Of a DNA stretch of 64,000 nt, positions 1-10,773 are shown piece by piece. The notes beneath the pieces were generated by a model. The model ran no database searches, was not told the DNA's origin, and worked only from the letters and a program-made list of their open reading frames with translations. Position numbers and translations under genes: made by a program. Within the stretch, counting starts at the first letter, position 1. Every line of letters starts with the position of its first letter. Origin of the DNA: Diploscapter coronatus (Eukaryota; Nematoda; Chromadorea; Rhabditida; Rhabditidae); assembly GCA_964036155.1 (NCBI GenBank), contig OZ038422.1, positions 40,633,201 to 40,697,200 of the forward strand, in the 5' to 3' direction.

Positions 1-9
1 TGAATTTTA

Positions 10-3000
10 GCTGTCGAAAGATAGTCCCTGCTGAAAATCGTCAGGTTGTATTCAGCCTTACCGATTCTGAATCTTTATCATCTAGCAACTCCAGCAACAA
101 ACTTCGGTATATCATATTTGAAATTAACATTGAATACTTGATTTTGCAGAGAAAAATACTCGTCAAGATTAGTAACCTTCAAGAAACGAGCATCCCAAGT
201 TATACTCGAACTTCCTGTAACTCGAATAAAAAAAGTCCGAAAGCAGTACGAGAACTTGAGTTCTCTGGAGAGAGAAGCTAAACATTTTTCAGGTGTGAAG
301 TAAAATTCGAATTTAAATAATATATATAATTGTTAGATATCACAACTCTACACGGCCCTAAACGAATTTACTATGGGAAAAAGTTCGGACTATTTTTAAA
401 AATGCCGGAAGAAAGAAAAATTCAGATTATCCACTTATTTCTGGGTTTGTGTGACAATAACCGCCACTTTATTACTGATTTGGCAAATGTATTGCCTAAT
501 GTGCATATATTTAAATAAACCGACCCTTTCTCAGGTTCACATATATATTCTGTTTATAAAATCAATAATACCGATTCTTAGGTTTCATTTATTATTTCCG
601 ATGAAGGTCTAGCTTTTCCTATAGTGACTATTTGTAATTTCAATGAGATTAAAAGGAGTTATATTGACAGTAAGTGTTAAAACATTAATGTGAATACAAA
701 AACAAACTTAGAAATAAATTCTACCGGCGATTTTCCCGATGAACTATTGGATTATATCTTACAGTCGAACGTCGATCCCTATGTTCTATCGGAAGATCGA
801 ACCTTCCTGCACTTGGGTAGAACTTTTTATTGGTTTATTTTTAAGTTAAGTGTAGCTTTTAGGCGACCAACAGTATGACATCTATCGAGAATCGCACCCT
901 GAATTCAATATCACTAAATTCCTGGATAATGCTGGCTTTGAATGCGAAGAAATGTTTCGAGTCTGTAGTTTCGCTGGAAGAAGGTAAGGCGGTTTTTATA
1001 TTAACAAATCAACAATTCGCTCCTTCTACTAAATTATATATACGATTTCATTTAAATCTTATATCTTCTGAAACATAAGTATTTTTTTTACAAGTTTCAT
1101 TTTTAGATTCAACTGTTGCAATTACACTAACCCCTTCATGACGACTTTCGGCAAATGTTACGCTCTCGATCTGGGTCGAAGTAAACGGTCATGGATGCAA
1201 AAGCAAACCGCCGCCGGGGCTGATGCTGGGTAATTAACTCAATTAGACTAATTATCACAATGAGCTATTTAGTTACCTTAATTATTCGATTATTTCAGAC
1301 TTCAAATCATCCTGGACGCCCAGTCTGACGAGCAATTGACTCAAGGATCTGCGGCTTCAGCAGCCTATGAAAATGGATTCAGATATTATGTCCACGCGAA
1401 CAACACCTTGGCCTATCTAAATTCCGAGGGAATTTCGGTATCTCCGGGATTCAGATCCTATTCTGCGATCTCGAGTAATCGGGTAAGTTTGCTTATCTAT
1501 TTTAAAATCTCAAAATAATTTATGCTTAACACAAGATTTTTCTTAGATTTATGAAAACTAAGAGAGGAAAACATTTCTTATAAACACAAAAACATTCTTC
1601 AACTTTATTATAAAAAAAACATTCATAAGAACTCATATTCTTCAGTACATCCTACTTCCCGAAGAAGAATGGGGCAACTGCACCCATAATTGGCCTAAGA
1701 ACTACACGACTTCATTACCGTATTCATTCGCGAATTGTGCGCATTTCTGTAAAGCTCGCTACTTCAATGAGCTATGCGGTTGCGCTCCCGCGGTTTATAA
1801 CATCGATCATCAATTTGAAACCTGCACCCCGAAAGCTACCTCAGATTGTATTTCGATGAAGATCAAGAATGCTGATACAGGTACATTTTTATAAGTCTTT
1901 CTGTGGAGGTATGATTTTTGTTACATGTGAAGATGACAAAATTATCTCAGACTCCTATTTTAATCATTCTTCATGAATCGCAAGGTCTTATATTCGACTT
2001 TCAGCAGAAATAGAAATGCCTTTATGCCGCGAATGTAAGCCTGAATGCAATAGTTTGGTTTTCCACGCCTTTAATTCTTACGGGCAGGGATTTACTACCA
2101 GTGCCCTGAGATATCTGAGATCAAATGAAAACACGAAATGGAATTCAACCTATGCTAGGTATTGAATTGTCTTCAAAGTTCTGAAAGGGGCATACCTTTG
2201 CATTTTTATACAAAGAAAAAGCTAGTTTTTCGAATTTAGACAAAATGGAGTCACCATCAATGTATTCTTTCGTGATATGTCGCATACCGAGTACCGCCAA
2301 GTCCAAGGAACATCGATAACCCAGATTTTGAGTAAATTCGCCTAAAAATTCAAATTCATGCCATCTATGCAGGTGATATGGGCGGCAACATGGGCCTGTT
2401 CCTGGGCATGAGCGTGTTCTCCATAGCCGAATTATCACTTTTTCTAACCAAGATAAGTTGGCTGATAGTGTCAAAGAAACGTCGAGACTACATGTACAAG
2501 AAGAAGAAAAATGAAGAGGTTGGGGTTTGTTGAAACTCATTTTTTTTTTCGAAATATTTAGCAATTAGAAATATATATTCACAGAAAAAATAGCATTTAG
2601 CGTAAGGTGTTTGATAGGGTTAAAATTCATGTTCATGTCTAGAATATATAAATTTTAGTATGGGAAGTTCAGGGATCATTATTTTAGCTAAAATTTATTC
2701 ACGAGGAAAATAAGTCATCCTTTAGATGCGCGAAAAAGAACTCGAGGAAGCGGTGAAGGACTACAAATCTTTCCGAACCAGAAAAAACAACAACTCGTTC
2801 CGAATTCTAAGGCAAAAAGTCAAAAACCTGGCCAGCACTATCTACAAACAGGAGTCACGAAATCTAGGCAAAAAGAAGAAGGTCGAAGATTTTAAGGAGG
2901 TTTCTTAAATATTTTCGATTTTCTCTCTATTTTTATTATTTAGAGCCCCAGATTAACGAGGTCTTTGACTATCGGCGCTTCAGATATGGTATTTAACTTC

Positions 3001-3569
3001 TTCTTAATTTAATTCGATTCAGAGCTAGGGAGCACTTTCGCCAGACGAAAAGAAACTATAGGGGGCAGATCGCAAAAGTGAAATTTTTGGTTGATGATAG
3101 TTAGAGACAAAACTTTGCTCTGAAAATATACAGGGGATAGGCCGCAATGTGTTTCTGACGATCGCCCTCCCTAGGCCTGATTAGATCTTGAATTTTTACA
3201 ATTTCAGAATTATTTCTATCGAGATATCGATTCGCCGAATGTACATAGAAGATTCAGTTGCTCCATTGTAAGTTGAATCCCTATTAATTTGATAAAATAA
3301 TCCAAATTTGTAAGACAATAAGGTAGTGTTTAATAAAATGATTTACGAGTTTCTAAATACACGAAATTCTCTAGCTTATGATATTTTACTATTATTTATG
3401 GCCTTTAACTTAATTTTTCTTTCTTTAGACAATTGATTTTCAGGTAGAATTATCCGTAGACGAAAAAGAACTAAGAGCTGGCTTAGAGTCGTTAGAAGCC
3501 TGGGAAAAATCTAATAAAATATCAGAGAAGAAGTTAGACCACACGATAATCGATATGGGGGATAAATAA
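10..3569 (+). CDS. DEG/ENaC (degenerin/ASC) sodium channel subunit, 5' end outside window
   Basis: A plasma-membrane, amiloride-sensitive-type cation channel subunit. Exons fitted by frame: 10-106, 150-292, 337-382, 426-534, 582-669, about 711-821, 860-981, 1107-1209, 1300-1482, 1646-1878, 2005-2158, 2241-2331, 2374-2517, 2726-2898, 2942-2986, 3210-3268 and 3446-3569, giving roughly 670 residues. Seen in order: the cytoplasmic gating motif TTLHGPKRIYY with its His-Gly pair, TM1 (WVCVTITATLLLIW), the post-TM1 motif GLAFPIVTICNFNEIKR, the ASC motif FLDNAGFECEEMFRVC, the Cys-rich part of the extracellular domain (FCKARYFNELCGCAP, CRECKPECNSLVFHAF), and TM2 with DMGGNMGLFLGMSVFSIAE holding the family G-x-S selectivity filter (GMS). 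A long Lys/Glu-rich cytoplasmic tail follows (MREKELEEAVKDYKSF). The exon phases agree across the early joins, including a 43-bp intron at 383-425. The start codon lies upstream of the window. An AATAAA overlaps the stop codon. Which degenerin subfamily it is cannot be told by eye. Confidence 0.9.
3023..3180. repeat. Inverted-repeat element, family C copy 1
   Basis: It lies in a late intron of the DEG/ENaC gene. It opens with GAGCTAGGGAGCACTTTCG and closes with GACGATCGCCCTCCCTAGGC, so the ends are short inverted repeats (CTAGGGAG/CTCCCTAG). Copies are at 51836-52027 and, truncated, at 60336-60413. All three carry GGGGGYAGRTYGC and a terminal ACGATCG block. Confidence 0.75.
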
Positions 3570-3660
3570 AAATTTGTTAATACAAATAATCATATTGATC
3601 TCATTTTATAATATTTTGGAATGAAAGTTTCAAGCTTTAAGTTGAGAATTGTGGAATTGC

Positions 3661-3812
3661 ATTGTTGATTGAAGAGCAAAATCGATATTCACATGCAGCG
3701 GCAACTAGAAGCCGAGTTTGGGAGGCAAAGTAGTGAGTCACGTAAAGGAGAAACGAGACGAATAGTATAATTTTTGGATATCGACGCGTTCTCCAATCAA
3801 TAATGACTCGAT
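3661..3812. repeat. Inverted-repeat element, family A copy 1
   Basis: It sits just downstream of the DEG/ENaC gene. It starts ATTGTTGATTGAAGAGC and ends TTCTCCAATCAATAATG, which are imperfect terminal inverted repeats. The middle holds TAGTGAGTCACGTAAAGGAG and AATATCGACGCG, shared with copies at 7034, 34998, 38685 and 39778. Confidence 0.8.
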
Positions 3813-3821
3813 GCACATGAT

Positions 3822-3890
3822 ACAGATAACTCTCGAAGAAATCCAAAAGTGATAAGGGATAATTGCAGCTGAAATAAATATTATTCAAGA
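3822..3890 (+). repeat. Direct repeat, copy 1 of 2
   Basis: The block containing AGATAACTCTCGAAGAAATC and AAAAGTGATAAGGGATAATT recurs almost unchanged at 5850-5915 in the same orientation. The two copies flank the kelch gene. Neither lies in a recognised coding exon. Confidence 0.75.
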
Positions 3891-4261
3891 TATTTTTTAA
3901 TTCAAGCTCTTTCATCCTCCTGAGCATGTTTCATTTGAATGCGAGATAACGCTTTGAATGGCATTCGAAATTGAGCAGATTCTTGTTCATCCAATTAAAA
4001 TTCTTTCATTTGTTTATTTTTAATTCCTAATCATTTGTCGAAATCATTCATTTTATGATAAATTTTTTTCTCGCAAAATATTCGACGTCACTATTTTCTT
4101 ACCAATTCTCATTCAATGTAAAAGCTTGCTAGGCCACCGTCCTATATTTGTAATCTTCCCAATATTTGTCTTACTGACTAATATTAGCTCACTTTATAAC
4201 ATGCGAAGAAGCCGTTGATAGGCATTGATTGAATTCTCGAAGTCAACCAAATTTAATCGAA

Positions 4262-5769
4262 ATGAGTGATGAACCTATGGAAACTTCTACAAATCCTCTT
4301 TCCAAACCTGTAAGTTTAAGATTCAAATTTAATTTTCTGTAATAAATTACTTTTATCAAAATGATATCATTTTACAGCGGAAAAGCACAAAATCGGTGCG
4401 ACAGGGTCTCCTCATGCATGATTCCTGTCTAAAAGTTATTGCAAGGCTTCAACCCATCATAAACCGTTGGGGGACTTGATTAGGGCGATCCAAAATGTTG
4501 CTTGTTTTGCATTTTAAAAATAAATAATTCATTACTAAAATGGAAGTGATACTTTCCGAAAGGAATTGAAATCCCATTGATTAATAATGAAATGAATAGA
4601 TTAGCCCGAAATATCAATAGTTTACAGATTGGTGGAGATAACTCGTTCAATAATTCGCATAACATTTTATTTTATGGTAAGAAATTATGTTGAAAGCTAA
4701 GTAAGAGATTTTGAAATAATCCGTAGTAATTTAGTTTATTATCGAAATAATAATGAACGTGAAGGAAGGATATGTTTATTCAATTCATCTACCTGCTCAG
4801 TGGAAGAGATTGCAAAATTCCACAATTGGTATTGGTCATATGAAGTAGCAACTACACAGAACAAAGTAAATTCTTATGTTCGTCACTTTGAATAATCTCT
4901 TAGTTTTCAGATTTTTGGAATTGACAGCGTAAAGAACTTATTTGAAATGTATGATTTGAATACTCGACAAATTTCAAAAGGTCTGCTCAACAACTCCATG
5001 AATGATCGATTCAAAGAATTTTACAGGCCCAGATCCTCGTGGATGGCGTAGTGGTGCATTTTTGACTTATTTCAAAGACAAGTTGTATTATTTGGGTGGA
5101 TATAGGAATCTCGTTGATGTAAGAAGATCGAATGAAAGTCCATGAAATGATTTATTCAGGTTTTAATAGATGGAACATGGCAAACAGGACCTGCTTTTCC
5201 TGTTCCAATTAGATGGACTCAGACAATAATATGCGATGAAACTTTATACGGTCACATTATAGCATATTCATTATTGTAATTATGGATATTCAGTTATTGA
5301 TGGAAGAAATAGCCGAAAGATATATCGATTATCAGACGATGAACGAGAATGGATTGAAATTGGGGAAGTTCCAAAAAAACGAGATCTTTTCGGGGTTGCA
5401 TCGCTAAATGGAAAAATTTACATTACTGGAGGATCAAGGTCATTAATTTTATATGATAAATAGTATATCTATGTATTTAGTTATGATTTTGGTATATTAA
5501 AATCCTGTCTGTGTTTCGATCCCTCAGCCCCAGTTGACCGTCGAATTTCTCGTATCGCTGATATGAATTATACAAGACATCATCATTCGCTTGTTGTCGC
5601 TAACGAGAAATTGTATGCAGTCGGAGGGTGAGCTGAGATTTTGCATGTCTTTATACCAAATATTTGTTAATTTAGATTTCAAAATCCTGAAGATTTTTGT
5701 AATTCAATCGAGGAATACGATCCACAAACGAATGAATGGCGCGAAGTCGGACAAATTGACATAAAATAA
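4262..5769 (+). CDS. Kelch-repeat protein, short and possibly incomplete
   Basis: Kelch blades form a beta-propeller used for protein binding. The start is taken at ATG 4262 (MSDEPMETSTNPLSKP followed by a GTAAGT donor). Recognisable blades are IFGIDSVKNLFEMYDLNTRQ near 4910, FKDKLYYLGGY at 5073-5105, a blade with LNGKIYITGGS at 5404-5436, and NEKLYAVGG near 5600. The last blade has the Kelch signature IEEYDPQTNEWREVGQ and ends at TAA 5769. I see no BTB, BACK or F-box domain, so the substrate or partner is unknown. The exon near 4378-4480 runs into a stop if read through, so the 5' half of the model is uncertain; the gene may be a diverged duplicate or partly decayed. Direct repeats lie on both sides. 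Confidence 0.72.
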
Positions 5770-6805
5770 AGCTTGATTATAATAATCTCAGATTTCATAT
5801 AGCAATTTTATTCAATAAATGTGAAATAATAATTTAATTTCAATGAGCATAATAAAGATAACTCTCGAAGACATCCAAAAGTGATAAGGGATAATTGCAA
5901 CTGAAATAAATATTCCTTTTAATCAAGGTTTTACGAACTGAACTGAATCTTGAACTGTCTGGAAGTTCAGTTCAGTTCAAGTTCGATTATTTCGAACTTC
6001 AGACAGCCCTGATCCTGTCATTTATTCCCCATTATTTGCGGCAATGTCATTACCAGAAAATTTAATTTTTTGTTTTAAATATGATCGAATAAATTTAAGA
6101 GAAACAAATAATTGATAGCATATCGAAAATTGATCAACTTATGTTAACACACCCCTCGAAAATATCCACTCTAAAGTGAGTTATTCTGGGAAGTACGGTA
6201 ATTAGTGGTCATTTTCAAAAAGCCTTTATAGCAAAAAAGTTTTATTTGTACCTTCAATGCGATGTCAGGAAGCCACGCTCAGAATAGCGAAAAAGCGTGC
6301 CCTACGCTTGCAGAAGGGAGCGGGGTGAAACCAACCTTATTTTTGTGAATGGGAGCCAAGGTCCTATATCAGCTCATATGGAGCATATTCCGGTAGGAGG
6401 ACTTTCTTCCCAATGCAGTCCCCCTCTATGGGTTATTCGAGTCTTAGAAAGACTCCGTCCTAAAGAGTGATTTGAGATGTAATATGCTAATTTTGAGATT
6501 CCATAGATGCCAACTCGAGAAAAAATTATTATCTTATTTATTACACTAAACATTTGCATTGCATGTGATTTCGCGAATAATAACTCCACAACTTTCTACC
6601 TACCTGATTCTATTTCCGTTAGTAGGTCAATTCGGTAGTGATGTGTATGTTAGGTAAGGGTTTGGGAAAGATAGTGGACATTTGAGAGACTCCAGAGATA
6701 AGAGAACAAATCCAATCCTATCGTCTAAAGAAGACAATATCGACTGACTTTGCCGAATCCTGAAAAATTCCGATTAAATCGTTTTTTCTGATATTTATTT
6801 AAGAA
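5770..6805. other. Intergenic stretch between kelch and lipocalin-like genes
   Basis: It holds the second direct-repeat copy at 5850-5915 and an inverted GTTCAGTTC/GAACTTCAGAC block near 5950-6005. The segment 6240-6600 is GC-richer than its surroundings but gives no ORF with recognisable homology and no tRNA-like box. I see no gene here. Confidence 0.55.
5850..5915 (+). repeat. Direct repeat, copy 2 of 2
   Basis: It matches 3822-3890 closely, including AGATAACTCTCGAAGACATC and CAAAAGTGATAAGGGATAAT followed by an AAATAAATATT tail. It lies about 80 bp past the kelch stop codon. Confidence 0.75.
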
Positions 6806-8943
6806 ATGATTTATTATATGAAGTTCCTATCATTATTTACTTTATTTTCTACGATATTAGCTGGTAATAAAAAGCCTCTGTATCTGTCAGGAATTCCCGT
6901 TCCCGGTCTAAAAGTGCCGGTTTTGAGGATTTTCGAAAACTATGCAGCGAATTGTCAGAAGAAAAATGTCAGGGACTTCGGATTCGATCAGATCGCTCAG
7001 GTTAGTTATGCACTTTTATTCATTTGACAACATATCGCTGATTGGTGAGAAAGTCGATATTCATTCCGCAATTAGAATTCGAATTTGAAGTGAAATACTT
7101 GCGTAGAAGAGAAACGAAGCGAATAGCGTGTAATTTTTGAATATCGACGTGTTCTCTCCCAATCAATAATATCTTTTTAACTTTAGTTCATGAGTATGCT
7201 AAACGGCGAGGAGGTTGCGAAGAAGATATACAACGGGCTGTTTCATCAAATGGCCGACATCCAAATCGACCAACTCATGGGCAAGTGGTATGTGGTAAGT
7301 ATCATTGAAATAATTGACATTTTTTAAAAATCACAAATTAAAAAATCGATATTTTACAAATATAAGAATAGTGGAATAGCTTAAAACAACATGAGAAGGT
7401 GAATAAGTCATAGCGTAAAATCTAAAATTATCATCCATGATTTTATTTTTCGGTGTTCCTCCAGAGGTGGTCTTCTATAATAGGTTGGACTTTATTTTAG
7501 ATTTTACGGATATTTCATAATTCATAATAATGTAAAACCATAATAGTTATAACTTGTTTAAGTTTTGAGGTTCGGAATTTGTGAACTCAAATATAAAATA
7601 TAACAAAACAATATTATTTTTAGGCAGTCGACACTGCAAAATTCCATCCAGATTCATGTCCGATTTTCTATTGTAAGTCGAAAATTTTAAATGGAGAAAA
7701 CGAACGATTTTAGTCTCCTTGATAAGCAAAGCCGAGTTCTCAGCGACATTTACATCGACGTTATACGCGAATCGGAGCGGAGAAGTGGTGTCGTATGAAG
7801 GTTAGTAAGTTCGTATAAACTAACAATATCAAAAAATGCTATCAAATATTTACACCTACAGAAAATATTGTAAAGAAATCTAACTAAAGAAGCTATAGTA
7901 AATACTCAGTGATTTGGAGTATTCCTAGGGGATGCGCCACATGCATAAAGCTAGGGCGTAAGTCTAGATAAGTCTTACGTATAACTGGTCTATTGATGGC
8001 CACGATAAATAATAGGTTGCGAAATGGGACGTGGTAACTACAGGGGGCCTTTTTTGGGACTGAAAAATTAGCATAATTCGACCTTTCACATATTGGACTC
8101 GAAATACATGACTATGACACTTTAAAGATTTATTCTAATTTTATGAAAAAGAATGAAGCTTATGATTTAGGAATTGGTACTATGACTGGCCGAGAGGCGG
8201 CGGGAGTGTTTTTCAATACGGGTCATCCGAATGACCAGTGTCCTTGTAATTTGTTTTTTTTTTTTTTTTTTTTTATATTTTCAAAAAAAAAAAAAGCTAT
8301 TTGGAAGCCTTAAGCCATGTCAAATCGAGTGAGGGATGATAGGGAAAACGATTCCTTTCTCACGCTATTTCGCATGGCTTGAAGACTTGAGGTTTTCAGG
8401 TTGCCAGAAATCTGAAGCTTTAAAATTTAGACGTTCCTGTTAAGTTGGGTGGTTGGAGCATTATAAAGCGACGATATGAATACATGGTGCTGAGCACGCC
8501 TATAAAATACCCAACCATGGTTCTGACTAGGTAGGCGCTTTTATCATAAATTTTCTTAACGTTTTTCTCCGAAACAAACGTTTTATTATAAAAAAGGATT
8601 CAAGTTTTTTTTTCCATATTGTTCTTTGACATTTATAGATTATTTTTTTAGGGACCTATCCTCGTTTTCCGGCAGATACAAAAAAGAGGTGTACGAGTTT
8701 CTGGAAAATTTCGGCTTCCTTAGGTAATTGGAAAACTGTTCTACTTGTGTAAATAGCATGTTCCTTATCCTCTTTTAATCGTACATGCTATTTCCTCAAG
8801 TTGTGAATTTGCGAATTACCTAAATATACTCAATTTTGTCCAGTCCCATCGCATCGCTCAACACACGGCTCGACTTTCTGAACACGACTCTTTGCCAACA
8901 AACTAATTCGCTCTACGATCAAATGACATTTGCTTTTGTTTGA
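6806..8943 (+). CDS. Secreted lipocalin-like protein
   Basis: Lipocalins are secreted barrel proteins that bind small hydrophobic ligands. The N-terminus MIYYMKFLSLFTLFSTILAG is a signal peptide; ATG 6818 (MKFLS) is an equally good start. The lipocalin G-x-W signature is LMGKWYVVAVDT near 7270-7320 and 7620. Further exons give SKAEFSATFTSTLYANRSGE (about 7725-7798), GIGTMTGREAAGVFFNTGHP (about 8170-8245), YEYMVLSTPIKYPTMVLTR near 8475-8530, SGRYKKEVYEFLENFGFL, and a last exon from 8845 to TGA 8943. The predicted length is about 250 residues, with several Cys suited to disulfides. The Tyr-rich central strand and the final helix fit nematode lipocalin-like proteins. Introns contain a family A element and a long T-run followed by an A-run at 8253-8295. 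AATAAA lies near 8981. The family call is strong; the ligand is unknown. Confidence 0.8.
7034..7171. repeat. Inverted-repeat element, family A copy 2
   Basis: It lies in the first intron of the lipocalin-like gene. The ends are TCGCTGATTGGTGAGAAAG and GTTCTCTCCCAATCAATAAT. The core contains GTAGAAGAGAAACGAAGCGA and AATAGCGTG. It is shorter in the left arm than copies 3-5. Confidence 0.75.
8300..8398. repeat. Small inverted repeat in a lipocalin intron
   Basis: GCCTTAAGCCATG near the left end is complemented by CATGGCTTGAAGAC at the right. The right arm holds CTCACGCTATTTCGCATGGC, the core motif found in the other hairpin families. A single copy is seen in this window. Confidence 0.6.
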
Positions 8944-9104
8944 AAAAAACTGCAAATATCTTTAAAAAATTAACGTTCAAAATAAAAAAAAATATGTTAA
9001 TTCTCGTTTTATTTCATTTTCTTTTTAGTTCTTTTTTAGTTTGATTTTCACAATGAAGTTAAGATATTGATTGATTGGGACAATTTTTTAAATGAAAAAA
9101 AAAA

Positions 9105-9210
9105 CTCGGTTCGACTCTCTGCCATCAGAACAAGTCGCTCTACGATCAAATGACATTCACGCTTTTTTGAAGTCTGACAGAGAAATATTATCGTTCAAAA
9201 TAAATTATAC
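9105..9210 (+). pseudogene. Decayed tandem copy of the lipocalin-like gene's last exon and 3' UTR
   Basis: CGCTCTACGATCAAATGACA occurs both at the end of the real last exon (8910-8929) and near 9138-9157. Before it, CGGTTCGACTCTCTG matches CGGCTCGACTTTCTG. After it, ATATT..CGTTCAAAATAAA matches the 3' UTR near 8955-8985. The copy is about 235 bp downstream in the same orientation. No upstream exons are present, so it is a fragment rather than a second gene. Confidence 0.7.
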
Positions 9211-9748
9211 ATGTGTAATCACGACGAATCCTCAGAGTTATATTGATTTTTCAGCATTTTACTCAGTTTTTAGACGACTCTTAGATAAGGATCTGAATCA
9301 ATCAAATTTCGAAAGCGAATAAATAACATTTTCAGCGTTTTACTCATAGTATAAATTATAAAATATTTTCTTGAGTAATCTGATTTTTAGAGACTCGATA
9401 CAGCTCCCTTGAAATTATTCAAGTGCATGACGATATTCTCTTGATCGATTGATTTCTGTCGATTATTGGAAATCGATGTCTCAGATAAGCATATCGGGGA
9501 ATTATTACGTATGCGCAAACCAGCTTTTCGCACCTATTATCAATGATAGAGATCGCTTTTCTCTCTTTACTTTCCAGCATATTTTTTCTCTCCAGCTTTT
9601 GCATCAACCTTATCATTCCGCATATCAATTTATCAGTTTGCTGGCTAAGATGCTTACTAAACCGAGGTTTTGCTTTGTTTTGTTCATTGTTATGTTTCAT
9701 GCACAACACTCGGTTACACTTGCATATGATTTTGAGCTTGCTCAGAGT

Positions 9749-9909
9749 TGTTGTTGATGCCAAAATCTGAGGGACGAGTGGTGCAGTTAGTTTTAGTAGC
9801 TAGAAAGCGAAAAATAGCACGCGAAAAGAAGAAAGCAAGAGAGACTGGCCTTAAAATCGCTTCTTTCTCCCCTCATTTTCGATCTACCAAATTTCGGCAT
9901 CAACAATAA
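9749..9909. repeat. Inverted-repeat element, family D copy 1
   Basis: The ends are TTGTTGATGCCAAAATCTGA and AAATTTCGGCATCAACAA. The interior carries AAAAATAGCACGCGAAAAGA. Copies at 21074-21243 and 32623-32785 share both ends and interior. Confidence 0.82.
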
Positions 9910-10773
9910 TTTTGAAACTTTCCGAGTTATCTTGAAGTATTTGATGTTTTCGATATTAAATGAGAAGGTTCTTCTGGGTGTGATGCATTAGGTTATTCTA
10001 ATTTCTTGTTTTTTCTGAAAATTTTACGAATGAATAGTCAGTTGTATAACTTTTTAAACTTGTTACGGCATCTTATAAGACGAGTTAATTAGATCATCTT
10101 CGTATCTAAATAGGCAAATTAATCGATTATCCCCAGATATATCAACTCAAATTACCGCTATTGATAATGGATAACATATTTATGTCGTTGATAAGATATC
10201 AGCCTTGATTATCATTGAATTTGACATCTTTCTCGAATCTTGAAAGGTAGATGGTCAGAAATCTTATCAAGTCCACCACCTCTGGAGAATTTTCGTATAA
10301 AATTGTCCCTTAAATCAGTCATTCATTCCATTTTGATAGGCCTTCAAATTCAATTTAAATTCATGAAGCTAACATGAGATTCTAAAAGGTTAATGAAGCT
10401 TTATTGAAGTATTAATTTGAAACTTCCTTTAGCCTTGATTTTGAAAAGTTCCCCGCCAGATTTCGTGTTTTTTGCATGCGAAATGGACGCCTGTCTTTTC
10501 TTCTCTCTACTTTACTCTATTACTTGTCTTTCTCTGTCTCATTTCAACTAACCTTCATTTCTTTCTATATTTTTAAAACTACTTGGAATTCTTCTCGATT
10601 TTCTTTAAAAGAATTCTATTTTTCCAGTTTTCCGAATCTAAACTTCATTTCATATATGATTCAATAATAACTTTTCAGAACTACATTAACACAACTACTA
10701 ACAGTTCGTTTGGACATTATTAACAAAGCTAACCTATAGAATTTTTGGGAATTGAATTTTAAAAATTGCAAAA

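Larger units (their letters stand above)
8944..10773. other. Intergenic stretch with a partial 3'-end duplication
   Basis: It contains a diverged copy of the lipocalin last exon (9105-9210) and a family D inverted repeat (9749-9909). The overlapping open frames on both strands at 9419-9770 have no recognisable domain and look like chance. The remainder is AT-rich with no gene seen. Confidence 0.5.

Noticed and set aside
6240..6600. A possible structural RNA gene in a GC-richer block
   Set aside because: No tRNA boxes, snRNA Sm site or spliced-leader sequence could be recognised and no clear fold was traced.
9419..9770. Overlapping open frames on both strands of more than 100 codons
   Set aside because: They overlap each other, lack introns in an intron-rich genome and show no domain; part lies in a family D repeat.
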